NCBI RefSeq assembly: GCF_015209585.1 | Contig: NZ_JADEYR010000020.1 | Coordinates: 1-41,504 of the forward strand | DNA: 41,504 nucleotides | Direction of reading: 5' to 3' | Source of the DNA: Brachybacterium epidermidis | GTDB taxonomy: Bacteria > Actinomycetota > Actinomycetes > Actinomycetales > Dermabacteraceae | In this document: positions 24,533-33,700 of the stretch, one piece after another | How positions within the stretch are numbered: the stretch's first letter is position 1 | Layout of the letters: each line of letters begins with the position of its first letter | Made by a program: the position numbers and the translations under genes | The notes under the pieces: model-generated | Seen by the model: the letters and a program-made list of their open reading frames with translations, nothing else | What the model was told of the DNA's origin: nothing | The model's database searches: none

Positions 24533-25492
24533 ATGTCCCCCGTCAACCCCACCCGACGTCAGACCCTCGGCCTCACCGCCGTCCTCGCCGGAGCCCTCAG
24601 CCTGGCCGCCTGCAACCGCGGCGGCGGGGAGGCCGGCGCCGAGGGAGGCGGCGGTGGAGGCACAGTCATGCTGTCGGTCTCCACCCAGACGAACCCGTTC
24701 TTCGTTCAGCTCGTCGACGGCGCGCGGAAGGCCGCAGAAGAGCTCGGGCTCACCCTCGAGGTGCAGGACGCCTCCGATGATGCCTCCACCCAGGCCAACC
24801 ACCTGCAGAACGCCATCACCCAGGGGGTCGCCTGCGTCATCGTCAATCCCACCGACTCCGATGCAGTGTCCGCCTCGATCGAAGCGCTGAACGCCGCCGA
24901 GATCCCCGTGATCGCTGTGGACCGCAACGCCACCAGCGGTGAGCTGGTCTCCTACATCGCCTCCGACAACGTCGCAGGCGGCGCTCAGGCTGCCCAAGCC
25001 CTTGCCGAGGCCATCGAGGACACCGGCCAGATCCTCGTGCTCCAAGGCGTCCCCGGCGCGTCGGCCACCCGTGACCGCGGCCAGGGCTTCACCGAGGAGA
25101 TCGCCAACCACGGTGACATCGAAGTGGTCGCGGAGCAGACCGCGAACTTCGACCGTGCCGAGGGTCTGAACGTCGCCACCAACCTCCTGCAGGCGAATCC
25201 GGACGTGGTCGGCATCTTCGCCCACAACGACGAGATGGCGCTCGGTGCCATCGAGGCCCTCGGCCCGCGGGCGGGATCGGAGGTCTTCGTGGTCGGCTTC
25301 GACGGCACCGGGAACGGATTGGCCGCCGTCGAGGCCGGGACCATGCATGCCACCATCGCGCAGCAGCCCGGTGAACTTGGAGCCCAGGCCGTCGAACAGG
25401 CTCAGACCGTGGTCGAGGGCGGCAGCCCGGAGGCCGAGGTCCAGGTCGACGTGGTGGTGGTCACCGCCGAGAACGTGAGCGAGTACCTGTGA
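24533..25492 (+). CDS. rbsB: Ribose-binding lipoprotein
   Basis: 319-aa substrate-binding protein of the RbsB/peripla_BP_4 family. An RR-containing signal (TRRQTLGLTAVLAGALSLAA) ends in lipobox LAAC, so it is a lipid-anchored protein, possibly Tat-exported. It is followed by a Gly-rich linker with a run of six Gly residues, then VSTQTNPFFVQLVDGARKAA, IVNPTDSDAVSASIEALNAA and VVGFDGTGNGLAAVEAGTMH. ATG at 24533 has AAAGGA seven bases before it. Its stop overlaps the ribokinase start (GTGA). Confidence 0.94.
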   Translation: MSPVNPTRRQTLGLTAVLAGALSLAACNRGGGEAGAEGGGGGGTVMLSVSTQTNPFFVQLVDGARKAAEELGLTLEVQDASDDASTQANHLQNAITQGVACVIVNPTDSDAVSASIEALNAAEIPVIAVDRNATSGELVSYIASDNVAGGAQAAQALAEAIEDTGQILVLQGVPGASATRDRGQGFTEEIANHGDIEVVAEQTANFDRAEGLNVATNLLQANPDVVGIFAHNDEMALGAIEALGPRAGSEVFVVGFDGTGNGLAAVEAGTMHATIAQQPGELGAQAVEQAQTVVEGGSPEAEVQVDVVVVTAENVSEYL

Positions 25493-26418
25493 CGGGCATC
25501 GTCGTCGTCGGCTCCATCAATGCCGACCTCAATCTGAGAGTCGAGCGCCATCCCGGTCCCGGGGAGACGCTGATCGGAGCAGATGGTTCGGTCACGCCCG
25601 GGGGGAAGGGCGCCAACCAGGCCGTTGCCGCCAGGAGGCTCGGTGCCGAGGTGCGGATGGTCGGAGCCGTCGGCGACGATGCCCATGCCGGAGCGGCACT
25701 GTCACTGCTGAAGGAGTGCGGCGTCGGTGTGGGCACCGTCTCCACCAGCCCCGGCACTCCCACGGGTCTGGCAGTGGTCACCGTCGACGAGCATGGGGAG
25801 AACACCATCGTCGTCGTCCCCGGGGCCAACACCACCGTCGATGCAGCCGCTGTCGGCGCCCATGCCGCTCTGCTCGAGGACGCCGATATCGTGGTCCTGC
25901 AGGGGGAGACCCCCCGCAGTGGCATCGAAGCGGCGGCCCGCCTCTGCGGTGGGCGGGTGATCCTCCATCCGGCCCCCGTTGTCGAGCTCGATGCGGAGGT
26001 GCTGCACCGAGCGGATCCCCTGGTCGTCAACGAGCACGAGGCAGGTCTGGTCCTCGGTTTGCTCGCACCAGGCAAAGACGTGCCCGAGGATGCGGGGGAC
26101 ATGCTGCAGGCACTGCGGCGCGCGGGGATCGGCTCGCTGGTCCTCACCCTCGGTGGGGAGGGTGCCCTCGTGCTCCCGGCCGGTGCAACCGAGGTCGTCC
26201 CAGTGCCCGCCTCACCAGTGGCGGCCGTGGACACCACGGGGGCGGGCGACGCCTTCATCGGGGCCCTCGCCGCCCACCTGCTGGGGTCCGACGACCTGGT
26301 AGAGGCCGCCCGCTTCGCCGCGCGGGTGGGTGCCTTCGCGGTGCGTTCGGAGGGTGCCCAGCCGAGCTACCCCTACATGACCGACGATCTGCCAGGTCCC
26401 ACGGAGGCATCCCGATGA
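25489..26418 (+). CDS. rbsK: Ribokinase
   Basis: 309-aa PfkB-family sugar kinase converting ribose to ribose 5-phosphate. N-terminal signature VVVGSINADLNLRVERHPGP and GGKGANQAVAARRLGAEV; C-terminal anion-hole and catalytic base motif DTTGAGDAFIGALAAHL. Start GTG at 25489 overlaps rbsB. Its stop overlaps the rbsD ATG. Length typical. Confidence 0.95.
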   Translation: MTGIVVVGSINADLNLRVERHPGPGETLIGADGSVTPGGKGANQAVAARRLGAEVRMVGAVGDDAHAGAALSLLKECGVGVGTVSTSPGTPTGLAVVTVDEHGENTIVVVPGANTTVDAAAVGAHAALLEDADIVVLQGETPRSGIEAAARLCGGRVILHPAPVVELDAEVLHRADPLVVNEHEAGLVLGLLAPGKDVPEDAGDMLQALRRAGIGSLVLTLGGEGALVLPAGATEVVPVPASPVAAVDTTGAGDAFIGALAAHLLGSDDLVEAARFAARVGAFAVRSEGAQPSYPYMTDDLPGPTEASR

Positions 26419-26798
26419 GGACGACCGGCATCCTTCACGCCCAGCTCGCCCTCCACATTGCACGTCTACGCCATACGGACACCTTCGTGGTGGGCGATGC
26501 AGGGCTACCGGTTCCTCCCGGGGTTCCCGAGGTCGACCTGGCCGTGGGCTTCGGCATCCCCCGCTTCGCGGACGTGCTCGATCTGATCCTCTCGGAGGTC
26601 GCGATCGAGGGTGCAGTCCGCGCCGTCGAGGTGGAGGGGCAGGATGCGGGTCGCTGGCTGGCCGAGCGGTTCCCCGATGCTGAGGCGGTCCCCCACGAGG
26701 AGCTCAAGTCCCTCACTGCATCCGCGCGGTTCATCGTGCGCACAGGAGAGGCGTCCCCCTACGCCAACGTTCTCCTCCGTGCGGGCGTTCCTTTCTGA
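26415..26798 (+). CDS. rbsD: D-ribose pyranase
   Basis: 127 aa. Interconverts pyranose and furanose forms of ribose so ribokinase can use imported sugar. Motifs: catalytic His region LHIARLRHTDTFVVGDAGLP, the conserved VDLAVGFGIPRF, and a C-terminal FIVRTGEASPYANVLLRAGV. The ATG at 26415 overlaps rbsK (ATGA). It is the last gene of the operon; no terminator with a T run is visible in the following 200 bases. Confidence 0.95.
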   Translation: MRTTGILHAQLALHIARLRHTDTFVVGDAGLPVPPGVPEVDLAVGFGIPRFADVLDLILSEVAIEGAVRAVEVEGQDAGRWLAERFPDAEAVPHEELKSLTASARFIVRTGEASPYANVLLRAGVPF

Positions 26799-26852
26799 CG
26801 ATCGCGATCCACTCTGCAGCTGCGACCAGACTCTCATGAGCCGCCTAGCCCG

Positions 26853-27004
26853 GGCGGCGACGACGCCGGTGCCAATCCGGTCGAGTTCGTGCTCGCCGCT
26901 CTGATGGGGTGCCTGAACGTGGTGATGCACACCGTTGCGAAGGAGAAGGGCGTCGAGGTGCCCTCCCCGGCGCTGACATCGAGACGGTCCTCACCGGCTC
27001 CTGA
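26853..27004 (+). pseudogene. OsmC-like fragment
   Basis: The frame at 26853 reads GGDDAGANPVEFVLAALMGC, then LNVVMHTVAKEKGVEV, which matches the cysteine-containing helix of OsmC/Ohr peroxidase-type proteins. A frame change near 26970 then gives GADIETVLTGS and a stop at 27004. There is no start and about three quarters of the gene is missing. It lies between rbsD and proB and may be scar material from the event that placed the rbs operon here. Confidence 0.6.
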
Positions 27005-27007
27005 GAC

Positions 27008-28162
27008 TCACAGCAGCACCATCTGGTCGCGGTGCACGGCCGGGCGGCGGAAGCGCTCCCCCAGCGACTCCCGCAGCTCGGCCGAGCCGTGGCCGCTCAT
27101 CACCCGCAGCTCCTCGCTGCTGAAGCCCACCAGGCCGCGCGCGATCAGCTGCCCGTCCGGTGCGGCGATGTCCACCGGGACCCCGGCGGGGAAGGTGCCC
27201 TCGATCCGTGCCACGCCCACCGCCAGCAGAGAGCGGCGACGGCTGCGCAGCGCCTGGGCGGCACCTTCGTCCACGTGCAGGGTGCCCGCGCCGCGGGTGG
27301 CGAAGCGCAGCCACACCAGGCGTGAGCGGCGGCGCCCGTGGTGGGCGGGGAAGAACGTGCCCACATCCTCCCCCGCGACGGCGCCGGCGAACTGCGCCGC
27401 CGAGGTCATCACGGTGGCGGTGCCGGTGGTGGAGGCGTGCTGAGCCGCGGAGAGCTTGGTGACCATCCCGCCGGTGCCCACCTTGGAGCCCACCGAGCCG
27501 ATGCTCACCCCGGCCAGGCGCGCCACGTCCTCCACCACGGAGATCCGCTGGGCGCCCGGCTCCCGCGGCGGCGCGGTGTACAGGGCGTCCACGTCCGTGA
27601 GCAGCACCAGGGCGTCCGCGCCCAGCAGCTGCGCCACCAGGGCTGCCAGGCGGTCGTTGTCGCCGAAGCGGATCTCATGGGTGGCGGTGGTGTCGTTCTC
27701 GTTGACCACCGGCACGGTGCCCAGGTCCAGCAGTGCCTCCAGGGCGGTGCGCACGTTGCGGTAGGTCTGCCTGCCGATCACGTCGGACTCGGTCAGCAGC
27801 ACCTGACCGGTGATGCGCTCGTGCCGGGCGAAGGCCTCGGACCAGGAGCGGGCCAGCAGGGCCTGGCCGACGCTCGCGGCGGCCTGCTGCAGGGCCACCT
27901 CCCGGGGCCGCTGCGGCAGCCCCAGCGGGGCCAGCGCCGCGGCGATCGCACCGGAGGAGACGATCACCACCTCGGTGCCGCGCTCCAGCAGCCCCGCCGC
28001 CGTGGCGGCGATCTCCTGCACCCGCGCATCGTCGAGCCGGCCGCTCCCATCGGTGAGGCTGGAGGAGCCGATCTTCACCACGATGCGACCGGCGCCTGCC
28101 AGCTGGGCGCGGTCGGTGAGACGCGCGGGCTGCCGCGGTGCGCGGGCGAGGTCGGCGCTCAC
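27008..28162 (-). CDS. proB: Glutamate 5-kinase
   Basis: 384 aa. First step of proline synthesis. The amino-acid kinase domain shows IVVKIGSSSLTDGSGRLDDA, VSSGAIAAALAPLGLPQRP and VVNENDTTATHEIRFGDNDR; the C-terminal PUA domain starts near RSRRRSLLAVGVARIEG and includes ARGLVGFSSEELRVMSG. GTG at 28162 is chosen by family N-terminus; the frame extends upstream into obgE. It follows obgE by 13 bases, so it is likely cotranscribed from the rplU promoter. proA, normally next, is about 6 kb away. Confidence 0.94.
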   Translation of the reverse strand: MSADLARAPRQPARLTDRAQLAGAGRIVVKIGSSSLTDGSGRLDDARVQEIAATAAGLLERGTEVVIVSSGAIAAALAPLGLPQRPREVALQQAAASVGQALLARSWSEAFARHERITGQVLLTESDVIGRQTYRNVRTALEALLDLGTVPVVNENDTTATHEIRFGDNDRLAALVAQLLGADALVLLTDVDALYTAPPREPGAQRISVVEDVARLAGVSIGSVGSKVGTGGMVTKLSAAQHASTTGTATVMTSAAQFAGAVAGEDVGTFFPAHHGRRRSRLVWLRFATRGAGTLHVDEGAAQALRSRRRSLLAVGVARIEGTFPAGVPVDIAAPDGQLIARGLVGFSSEELRVMSGHGSAELRESLGERFRRPAVHRDQMVLL

Positions 28163-28175
28163 CGGGTGCTGCCGA

Positions 28176-29714
28176 TCATGATGCGGTGCCGTCCTCGTCC
28201 ACGGAGGGATCGGTCCAGTGCCCGGCCCGGCGCTCCTCCTCCATCGCTGCGAGTCGCCCCATGCGGGCGTCGGTGCGGGCGCGCTGCTCGGCGCGCTTCT
28301 CCTCGCGGGTGGGCCGGTGATGGTCCTCCAGGCGCTTGTCGGTGCCACGGGCGCCCAGCAGCTCGGCGCCGCCCATCATGGTGGGCTCCCAGTCGAACAC
28401 CACAGCGTCGTCCCCCGGGCCGATCAGCACGGTGGAGCCGGCCACCGCGCCGGCGGCGTACAGCTCCTGCTCCACGCCCAGGCGGGCCAGACGGTCCGCC
28501 AGGTAGCCCACGGCCTCGTCGTTGGCGAAGTCGGTCTGGCGCACCCAGCGCTCGGGCTTGTCGCCCACCACGCGCCAGGCGGTCGCACCCTCGAACTGCT
28601 CGGTGACCACGCGGAAGCCGGCCTCGTCCACCGGCTCGGGGGTGATCACGATGGGAGCGGCCGAGGGCTCGGGCAGGGCAGCACGGGCCTTCTCCACCAG
28701 CTCACCGAGCAGGAAGCTCAGCTCGCGCAGGCCCTTGTGGGACACGGCGGAGACGTCCAGCACGGGCACCTCGCGCTCGGCGAGGCCGGCGCGGACCATG
28801 TCGGCCATGTCGGCGCCGTCGGGCACGTCGGTCTTGTTGAGCACCACCACGGTGGGCCGTTCCATCAGCGGGATCCGGCCCTCTCCGGGCTCATCGAGGC
28901 CTGCGGCGTACTGGGCCAGCTCGGACTCGATGGTCTCCAGGTCGCTGAGGGGGTCCCGATCGGATTCGAGGGCGGCGGCATCGAGCACGTGCACGATCAC
29001 GTGGCAGCGCTCGATGTGGCGCAGGAAGTCCAGTCCCAGCCCCTTGCCCTGGCTGGCGCCGGGGATCAGGCCGGGCACGTCGGCGATGGTGTAGCGGTAC
29101 TGGCCTGCCTCAACCACGCCCAGATTGGGCACCAGGGTGGTGAAGGGGTAGTCGGCGATCTTGGGGCGGGCTGCGCTCATCGCCGCGATCAGGGAGCTCT
29201 TGCCGGCGCTCGGGTAGCCCACCAGGGCCACGTCCGCCACGGACTTCAGCTCCAGGATCAGGGTGCGCTCCTGGCCGGGTTCGCCCAACAGGGCGAAGCC
29301 GGGTGCCTTGCGGTGCCGGGAGGCCAGCGCAGCGTTGCCCAGCCCGCCGGAGCCCCCGCGGGCCGCCACGTAGCGGGTGCCGATGCCGGTCATGTCGGCC
29401 AGCACGGTGCCGTCCTCGGTGGCCACCACGGTGCCGTCCGGGACCGGCAGCACCAGGTCCTCGCCGCGGGCCCCGTGGCGCAGGTCGCCCTTGCCGAAGT
29501 CACCGGAGGAGGCCTTCTGGTGTGGCTTGTGGTGGTACGGCAGCAGGGTGGTGGTGGAGGCGTCCACCTCGAGGATCACGTCCCCGCCGCGGCCGCCGTT
29601 GGCACCGTCGGGCCCGGCCAGCGGCTTGAACTTCTCGCGACGGATCGAGGCGGCGCCGTGGCCCCCCGATCCGGCGACGACGTGCAGTCTCACGCGGTCG
29701 ACGAACGTTGCCAT
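28176..29714 (-). CDS. obgE: Obg family GTPase
   Basis: 512-aa essential ribosome-assembly GTPase. The Obg glycine-rich fold fills the first 158 residues ([20 protein letters not shown], then [13 protein letters not shown]). The G domain has G1 GYPSAGKSS (about 166-174), G3 DVPG (212-215) and NKTD near 288. An OCT domain follows ([20 protein letters not shown]), then a charged tail rich in Arg and Glu, as is common in actinobacteria. The ATG at 29714 has GGAGCC seven bases upstream. It lies downstream of rpmA, separated by a strong hairpin. Confidence 0.96.
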   Translation of the reverse strand: MATFVDRVRLHVVAGSGGHGAASIRREKFKPLAGPDGANGGRGGDVILEVDASTTTLLPYHHKPHQKASSGDFGKGDLRHGARGEDLVLPVPDGTVVATEDGTVLADMTGIGTRYVAARGGSGGLGNAALASRHRKAPGFALLGEPGQERTLILELKSVADVALVGYPSAGKSSLIAAMSAARPKIADYPFTTLVPNLGVVEAGQYRYTIADVPGLIPGASQGKGLGLDFLRHIERCHVIVHVLDAAALESDRDPLSDLETIESELAQYAAGLDEPGEGRIPLMERPTVVVLNKTDVPDGADMADMVRAGLAEREVPVLDVSAVSHKGLRELSFLLGELVEKARAALPEPSAAPIVITPEPVDEAGFRVVTEQFEGATAWRVVGDKPERWVRQTDFANDEAVGYLADRLARLGVEQELYAAGAVAGSTVLIGPGDDAVVFDWEPTMMGGAELLGARGTDKRLEDHHRPTREEKRAEQRARTDARMGRLAAMEEERRAGHWTDPSVDEDGTAS

Positions 29715-29783
29715 GGGGCTCCTCCGATGCGGGGCGGGGTGGGTCCGTCCCCGGGTGCGGGGCGGACGGTGGTGGGTACGCGT

Positions 29784-29814
29784 CGAGGGGCGGAGCTGTG
29801 GGCTCCGCCCCTCG
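29784..29814 (-). terminator. Hairpin between rpmA and obgE (attenuator or partial terminator)
   Basis: A perfect 13-bp stem (CGAGGGGCGGAGC / GCTCCGCCCCTCG) with a five-base loop. No T run follows on the minus strand, so it is not a classical intrinsic terminator. It could reduce read-through to obgE-proB or protect the 3' end of the rplU-rpmA message. Confidence 0.6.
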
Positions 29815-29866
29815 AAGGCGAAAGTGGGAGTCCGGACGGGGCCGGACGGATCAGCGGTCGCTGCGC

Positions 29867-30121
29867 TCAGGCGCTGGCGACAACGCTGACCACGCGGCGG
29901 TCGCGCTTGCGCCCGAACTCGACGGTGCCCGCCGTGAGGGCGAACAGCGTGTCGTCGTTGCCGCGGCCCACGCCGTCACCGGGGTGGATCTTGGTACCGC
30001 GCTGACGCACGATGATCTCACCGGCGCCGACGACCTGGCCGCCGAAGCGCTTGACGCCGAGGCGCTGGGCGTTGGAGTCACGCCCGTTCTTGGAGGAGCT
30101 GACGCCCTTCTTCGATGCCAT
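29867..30121 (-). CDS. rpmA: Ribosomal protein L27
   Basis: 84 aa, starting [21 protein letters not shown]27 is a component of the large subunit whose N-terminus reaches the peptidyl transferase centre. Typical features: [40 protein letters not shown]. No N-terminal cleavable extension like that of Firmicutes is present. ATG at 30121 with AGAAGGA nine bases upstream. Gap to rplU 36 bases. Confidence 0.97.
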   Translation of the reverse strand: MASKKGVSSSKNGRDSNAQRLGVKRFGGQVVGAGEIIVRQRGTKIHPGDGVGRGNDDTLFALTAGTVEFGRKRDRRVVSVVASA

Positions 30122-30157
30122 CTGGAATCAATCCTTCTCTCGTTACGAAGGGATCGC

Positions 30158-30466
30158 TCAGGCGATGCCCGTGATCTTCAGGCGGGTGAGCTCCTGGCGG
30201 TGGCCCTGGCGCTTCTTGTAGCCCGTCTTGTTCTTGTACTTGAGGATGCGGATCTTGGGACCGCGCAGCTCCTCGAGGATCTCAGCGGTCACCTTCACCT
30301 TGTCCAGATCGGACTTGGCGGAGGTCACCGAGTCGCCGTCGACCAGGAGGACGGGAGCGAGCTCGACGCTGTCGCCCGCCTCGCCGGACACGCGGTTGAT
30401 CACGATGGTGTCACCGACCGACACCTTCTCCTGACGACCGCCTGCGCGGACGATTGCGTACACCAC
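30158..30466 (-). CDS. rplU: Ribosomal protein L21
   Basis: 102 aa, starting [20 protein letters not shown]. The L21 signature is at the C-terminus ([27 protein letters not shown]). GTG-GTG at 30466/30463; the first is preferred because the family begins MVYAIV. GGAG stands eight bases before it. First gene of the rplU-rpmA-obgE-proB operon. Confidence 0.97.
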   Translation of the reverse strand: MVYAIVRAGGRQEKVSVGDTIVINRVSGEAGDSVELAPVLLVDGDSVTSAKSDLDKVKVTAEILEELRGPKIRILKYKNKTGYKKRQGHRQELTRLKITGIA

Positions 30467-30657
30467 GTCACTGCTCCATCTTGGTTCGGGAATTGCTTGG
30501 TTCGGGACGTACCCGAGAGCCGGACTCGCGGACTCACCGCGCACCTGCGACCGTCGACCGGTCCTGCTGCGCCCTCGATCCACTCGAGAACACCCCAGGA
30601 GGGAGGTGCGGCCGCGCGACGCCCAGCGGGATCACGACTTCGGCGCGTTCTGCGCCA
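30467..30657 (-). promoter_or_regulatory. Long rplU 5' leader, possible ribosomal-protein control element
   Basis: About 190 bases between the predicted start near 30657 and the rplU GTG. It is GC-rich with several possible stems (for example CGACCGGTCG-like segments) and a direct repeat of CCGAACCAAG near the gene. Many bacteria control L21 operons through leader structures bound by the protein. No structure was computed, so this is a candidate only. Confidence 0.35.
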
Positions 30658-30663
30658 AGGGAC

Positions 30664-30692
30664 AGCTTACGATCCCCGGGCGCGCCGGTCAA
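30664..30692 (-). promoter_or_regulatory. Promoter of the rplU operon
   Basis: On the minus strand TTGACC and TAAGCT are separated by exactly 17 bases, a strong sigma70-like match. The predicted start is near 30657. It stands just 53 bases from the end of the rne gene. Confidence 0.75.
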
Positions 30693-30744
30693 CCATTCTT
30701 ACCGGCGCGACCTGCGCAGATGCTGGCGGAAGCTGTGGAACTGG

Positions 30745-33700
30745 TCACCCTTCGGGGGTGACGGTCCCGCCGGGGCCGTCAGGGCTCGCCTGCTCGGGGT
30801 CAGTGCTGCCGGCCTCGGGGTCGATGCGGGTGACGGGCTCCGGGTCCCCGGTGCCGCTCGCATCGGCCGCGGGGGCCGACTGCTCGACGCGGTCGGCCTG
30901 CTCGGGCCGCTCGAGGGACCCGGCGTCGGCGGCGCGGGTGGCCTCGCCGGTGTCCTGCTGGGGCTGCTGGTCCGTCGGCACGGTTCCCTCCTGCTCTTCG
31001 GAGTGGCCGGGCTCGTCGTTCGCGGTGGGGGTCTGCTCCTGGCCCTGCACCGAGACGACCTTGCCGTCCACGGTCACCTCGGGGCTCGACTGGTGACCGG
31101 AGGCCGCCGCGATCGAGGCGATGGTGGCACGGGCCAGGGCCCGGGAGCTCTCGTCCTCCTGCAGGCGGTGCACGTCCGCCGACTGCGGGTCGATCAGCTC
31201 ACCCACGGCCTCCCTGGCCTCCGCGGAGCGGGACTTGCGCCCGCCGCGGCGCCGACCGGAGCGGGAGGACTCCTCGCCGGAGCCGTTGCCGCCTCCGCTG
31301 CCGGAGTTCGAACCGTTCCCGTTGCCGCCGGTGTGGGAGTGGGAGCCGTCCATGTCCACGATCAGGCCGCGGCCGTTGCAGTGCTCGCAGGTGGCGGAGT
31401 ACGTCTCCACCAGTCCCTGGCCCACGCGCTTGCGGGTCATCTGCACCAGGCCCAGCGAGGTCACCTCGGCGACCTGGTGCTTGGTGCGGTCGCGCCCCAG
31501 GCACTCGACGAGCCTGCGCAGCACCAGGTCGCGGTTGGACTCGAGCACCATGTCGATGAAGTCGATGACGATGATGCCGCCGATGTCCCGCAGCCGCAGC
31601 TGCCGCACGATCTCCTCGGCGGCCTCCAGGTTGTTACGCGTGACGGTCTCCTCGAGGGAGCCGCCGGAACCGGTGAACTTGCCGGTGTTGACGTCCACCA
31701 CGGTCATCGCCTCAGTGCGGTCGATCACCAGGGAGCCCCCGGAGGGCAGGTACACCTTGCGGTCCATCGCCTTGAGCAGCTGCTCGTCGATGCGGTGCTT
31801 GGCGAACACATCCTCGGGGCCCACGTGGCGGGTGAGCCGCTCCAGCAGGTCCGGTGCCACGGAGGAGATGTACTCGTGCACGTCGTCGTGGACCTTGCCG
31901 CCCTCGACGATCAGGGAGGTGAAGTCCTCGTTGAAGACGTCGCGCACCACCTTGATGGCGATGTCGGGCTCCTGGGACAGAGCGGCCGGGGCCGACTTCG
32001 ACTTCTGGGCCTTCTGGATCTTGTCCCACTGGGCGCGCAGGCGCTCGACGTCGCGGGTGAGCTCCTCCTCGCTGGCCCCCTCGGCGGCGGTGCGCACGAT
32101 CACGCCCGCATCCTCGGGGATGATCTGGCGCATGATCTTCTTCAGCCGCGCGCGCTCGGTGTCCGGCAGCTTGCGGGAGATGCCGGTCATGGAGCCGCCG
32201 GGCACGAACACCAGGTAGCGGCCGGGCAGGGAGATCTGGCTGGTCAGGCGGGCGCCCTTGTGGCCGATCGGGTCCTTGGTGACCTGGACCAGCACGGAGT
32301 CGCCGCTCTTGAGGGCCAGCTCGATGCGACGCGGCTGCCCCTCCAGGCCCGCGGCGTCCCAGTTGACCTCGCCAGCGTACAGCACGGCGTTGCGGCCCTT
32401 GCCGATGTCCACGAAGGAGGCCTCCATGGAGGGCAGCACGTTCTGCACCTTGCCCAGGTACACGTTGCCCACCATCGAGGTCTGCGACTTCTGGGCCACG
32501 TAGTGCTCCACCAGGACGTCGTCCTCGAGGACGGCGATCTGGGTGCGGCCCTTCTGCTCCCGCACCACCATGGAGCGCTTGACGGATTCGCGACGGGCCA
32601 GGAACTCGGCCTCGGTGATGACGCTGCGGCGGCGACCGGCGTCGCGGCCCTCTCGGCGACGCTGGCGCTTGGCCTCCAGGCGGGTGGAGCCCTTGACGGA
32701 CTTCACCTCGTCGCGGCCCTCGCGCACCTTGACCACGGTGTTGGGGGGATCGTCCGGGGAGCTGACGTCACCGTCGCTGGATCCGGAGCGCCGCCGGCGC
32801 CGGCGCCGGCGCGAGCTCGAGGAGCCGGAGCTGCCGTCCCCGGAGTCCTTCTCGCCGTCGGAGTCCTCGCTCGAGGGATCCTCGGACTCGCCGTCCTGGT
32901 CGTCGCTGCCGCCACGGGAGCTGTCGGTGCCGGAGTCCTGGTCGTCGCCGCTGACGCGGTCCTCGTCCCCACGGCCACGGCCACGCCGCCCACGGCCGCC
33001 CCGGCGACGTCGACGCCGGGAGCTGCCGGAGCCCTCGCGGCCCTCATCGTCCTTGCTGTCGCCGGAGTCGTCGCCGTCCTCGGAGGAGCTGTCGTCACCG
33101 GTGCTCTCCTCGTCGGTGCCGCCGTCCTTCCGGGCCTCGCCCGCGGTGGCGTCCGAGCCCTGCTCCCCCACCGAGCCGCTGCGACGGCGCGAGCGGGTGC
33201 GGCGGTGGGGTGCGTCCTCGGCGTCCTCGGAGGAGGCGTCCTCGGCACCGTCCGTGTCCTGCCCGGAGTCGGAGCCTGCGTCGAAGGAGAGGTCGGCGCT
33301 GCCGACGGGGGCGTCCTTCGGGCCCACCGTCGTGCGCGGCTGCGCGGGCGCGGGCGCCTGGAACAGAAGCGAGGCGAAGTCCTGCTGGGCCTGCTCACGG
33401 CGCGCCCTGTCGTCATCGGCCTGACCGGCAGCCTGCTCAACGGCCCCACCGCGGGTGCGGGTGCTGGCCAGGGCGCGCAGGTCATCGGCGACGGGATTGG
33501 CGTCCTGCTCGTCGCCGTCCAGCTCGTCCTCGTCCTCCTCCTGCGCAGTGGCGGGAGAGGAGGCGACGGCATCGGTGCGCGGCTCGGGCTGGGCGGCCGC
33601 CGGTGCGGTGCGCGGTGCGTCCTGCTGCGCAACAGACCCCTGCGGGAGGCCCTCGGAGCCCTCCGCGGCCTCGCCCGTCTCCGGATCCTGGGCGGCCGGC

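Noticed and set aside
28218..30005. 595-codon plus-strand frame opposite obgE and rpmA
   Set aside because: Antisense shadow of the well-supported obgE gene.
32790..33010. Repetitive GC-rich tract that might be a CRISPR or tandem repeat array
   Set aside because: It codes for the Arg/Ser/Asp-rich part of RNase E; repeats are codon-level and irregular, with no spacers.
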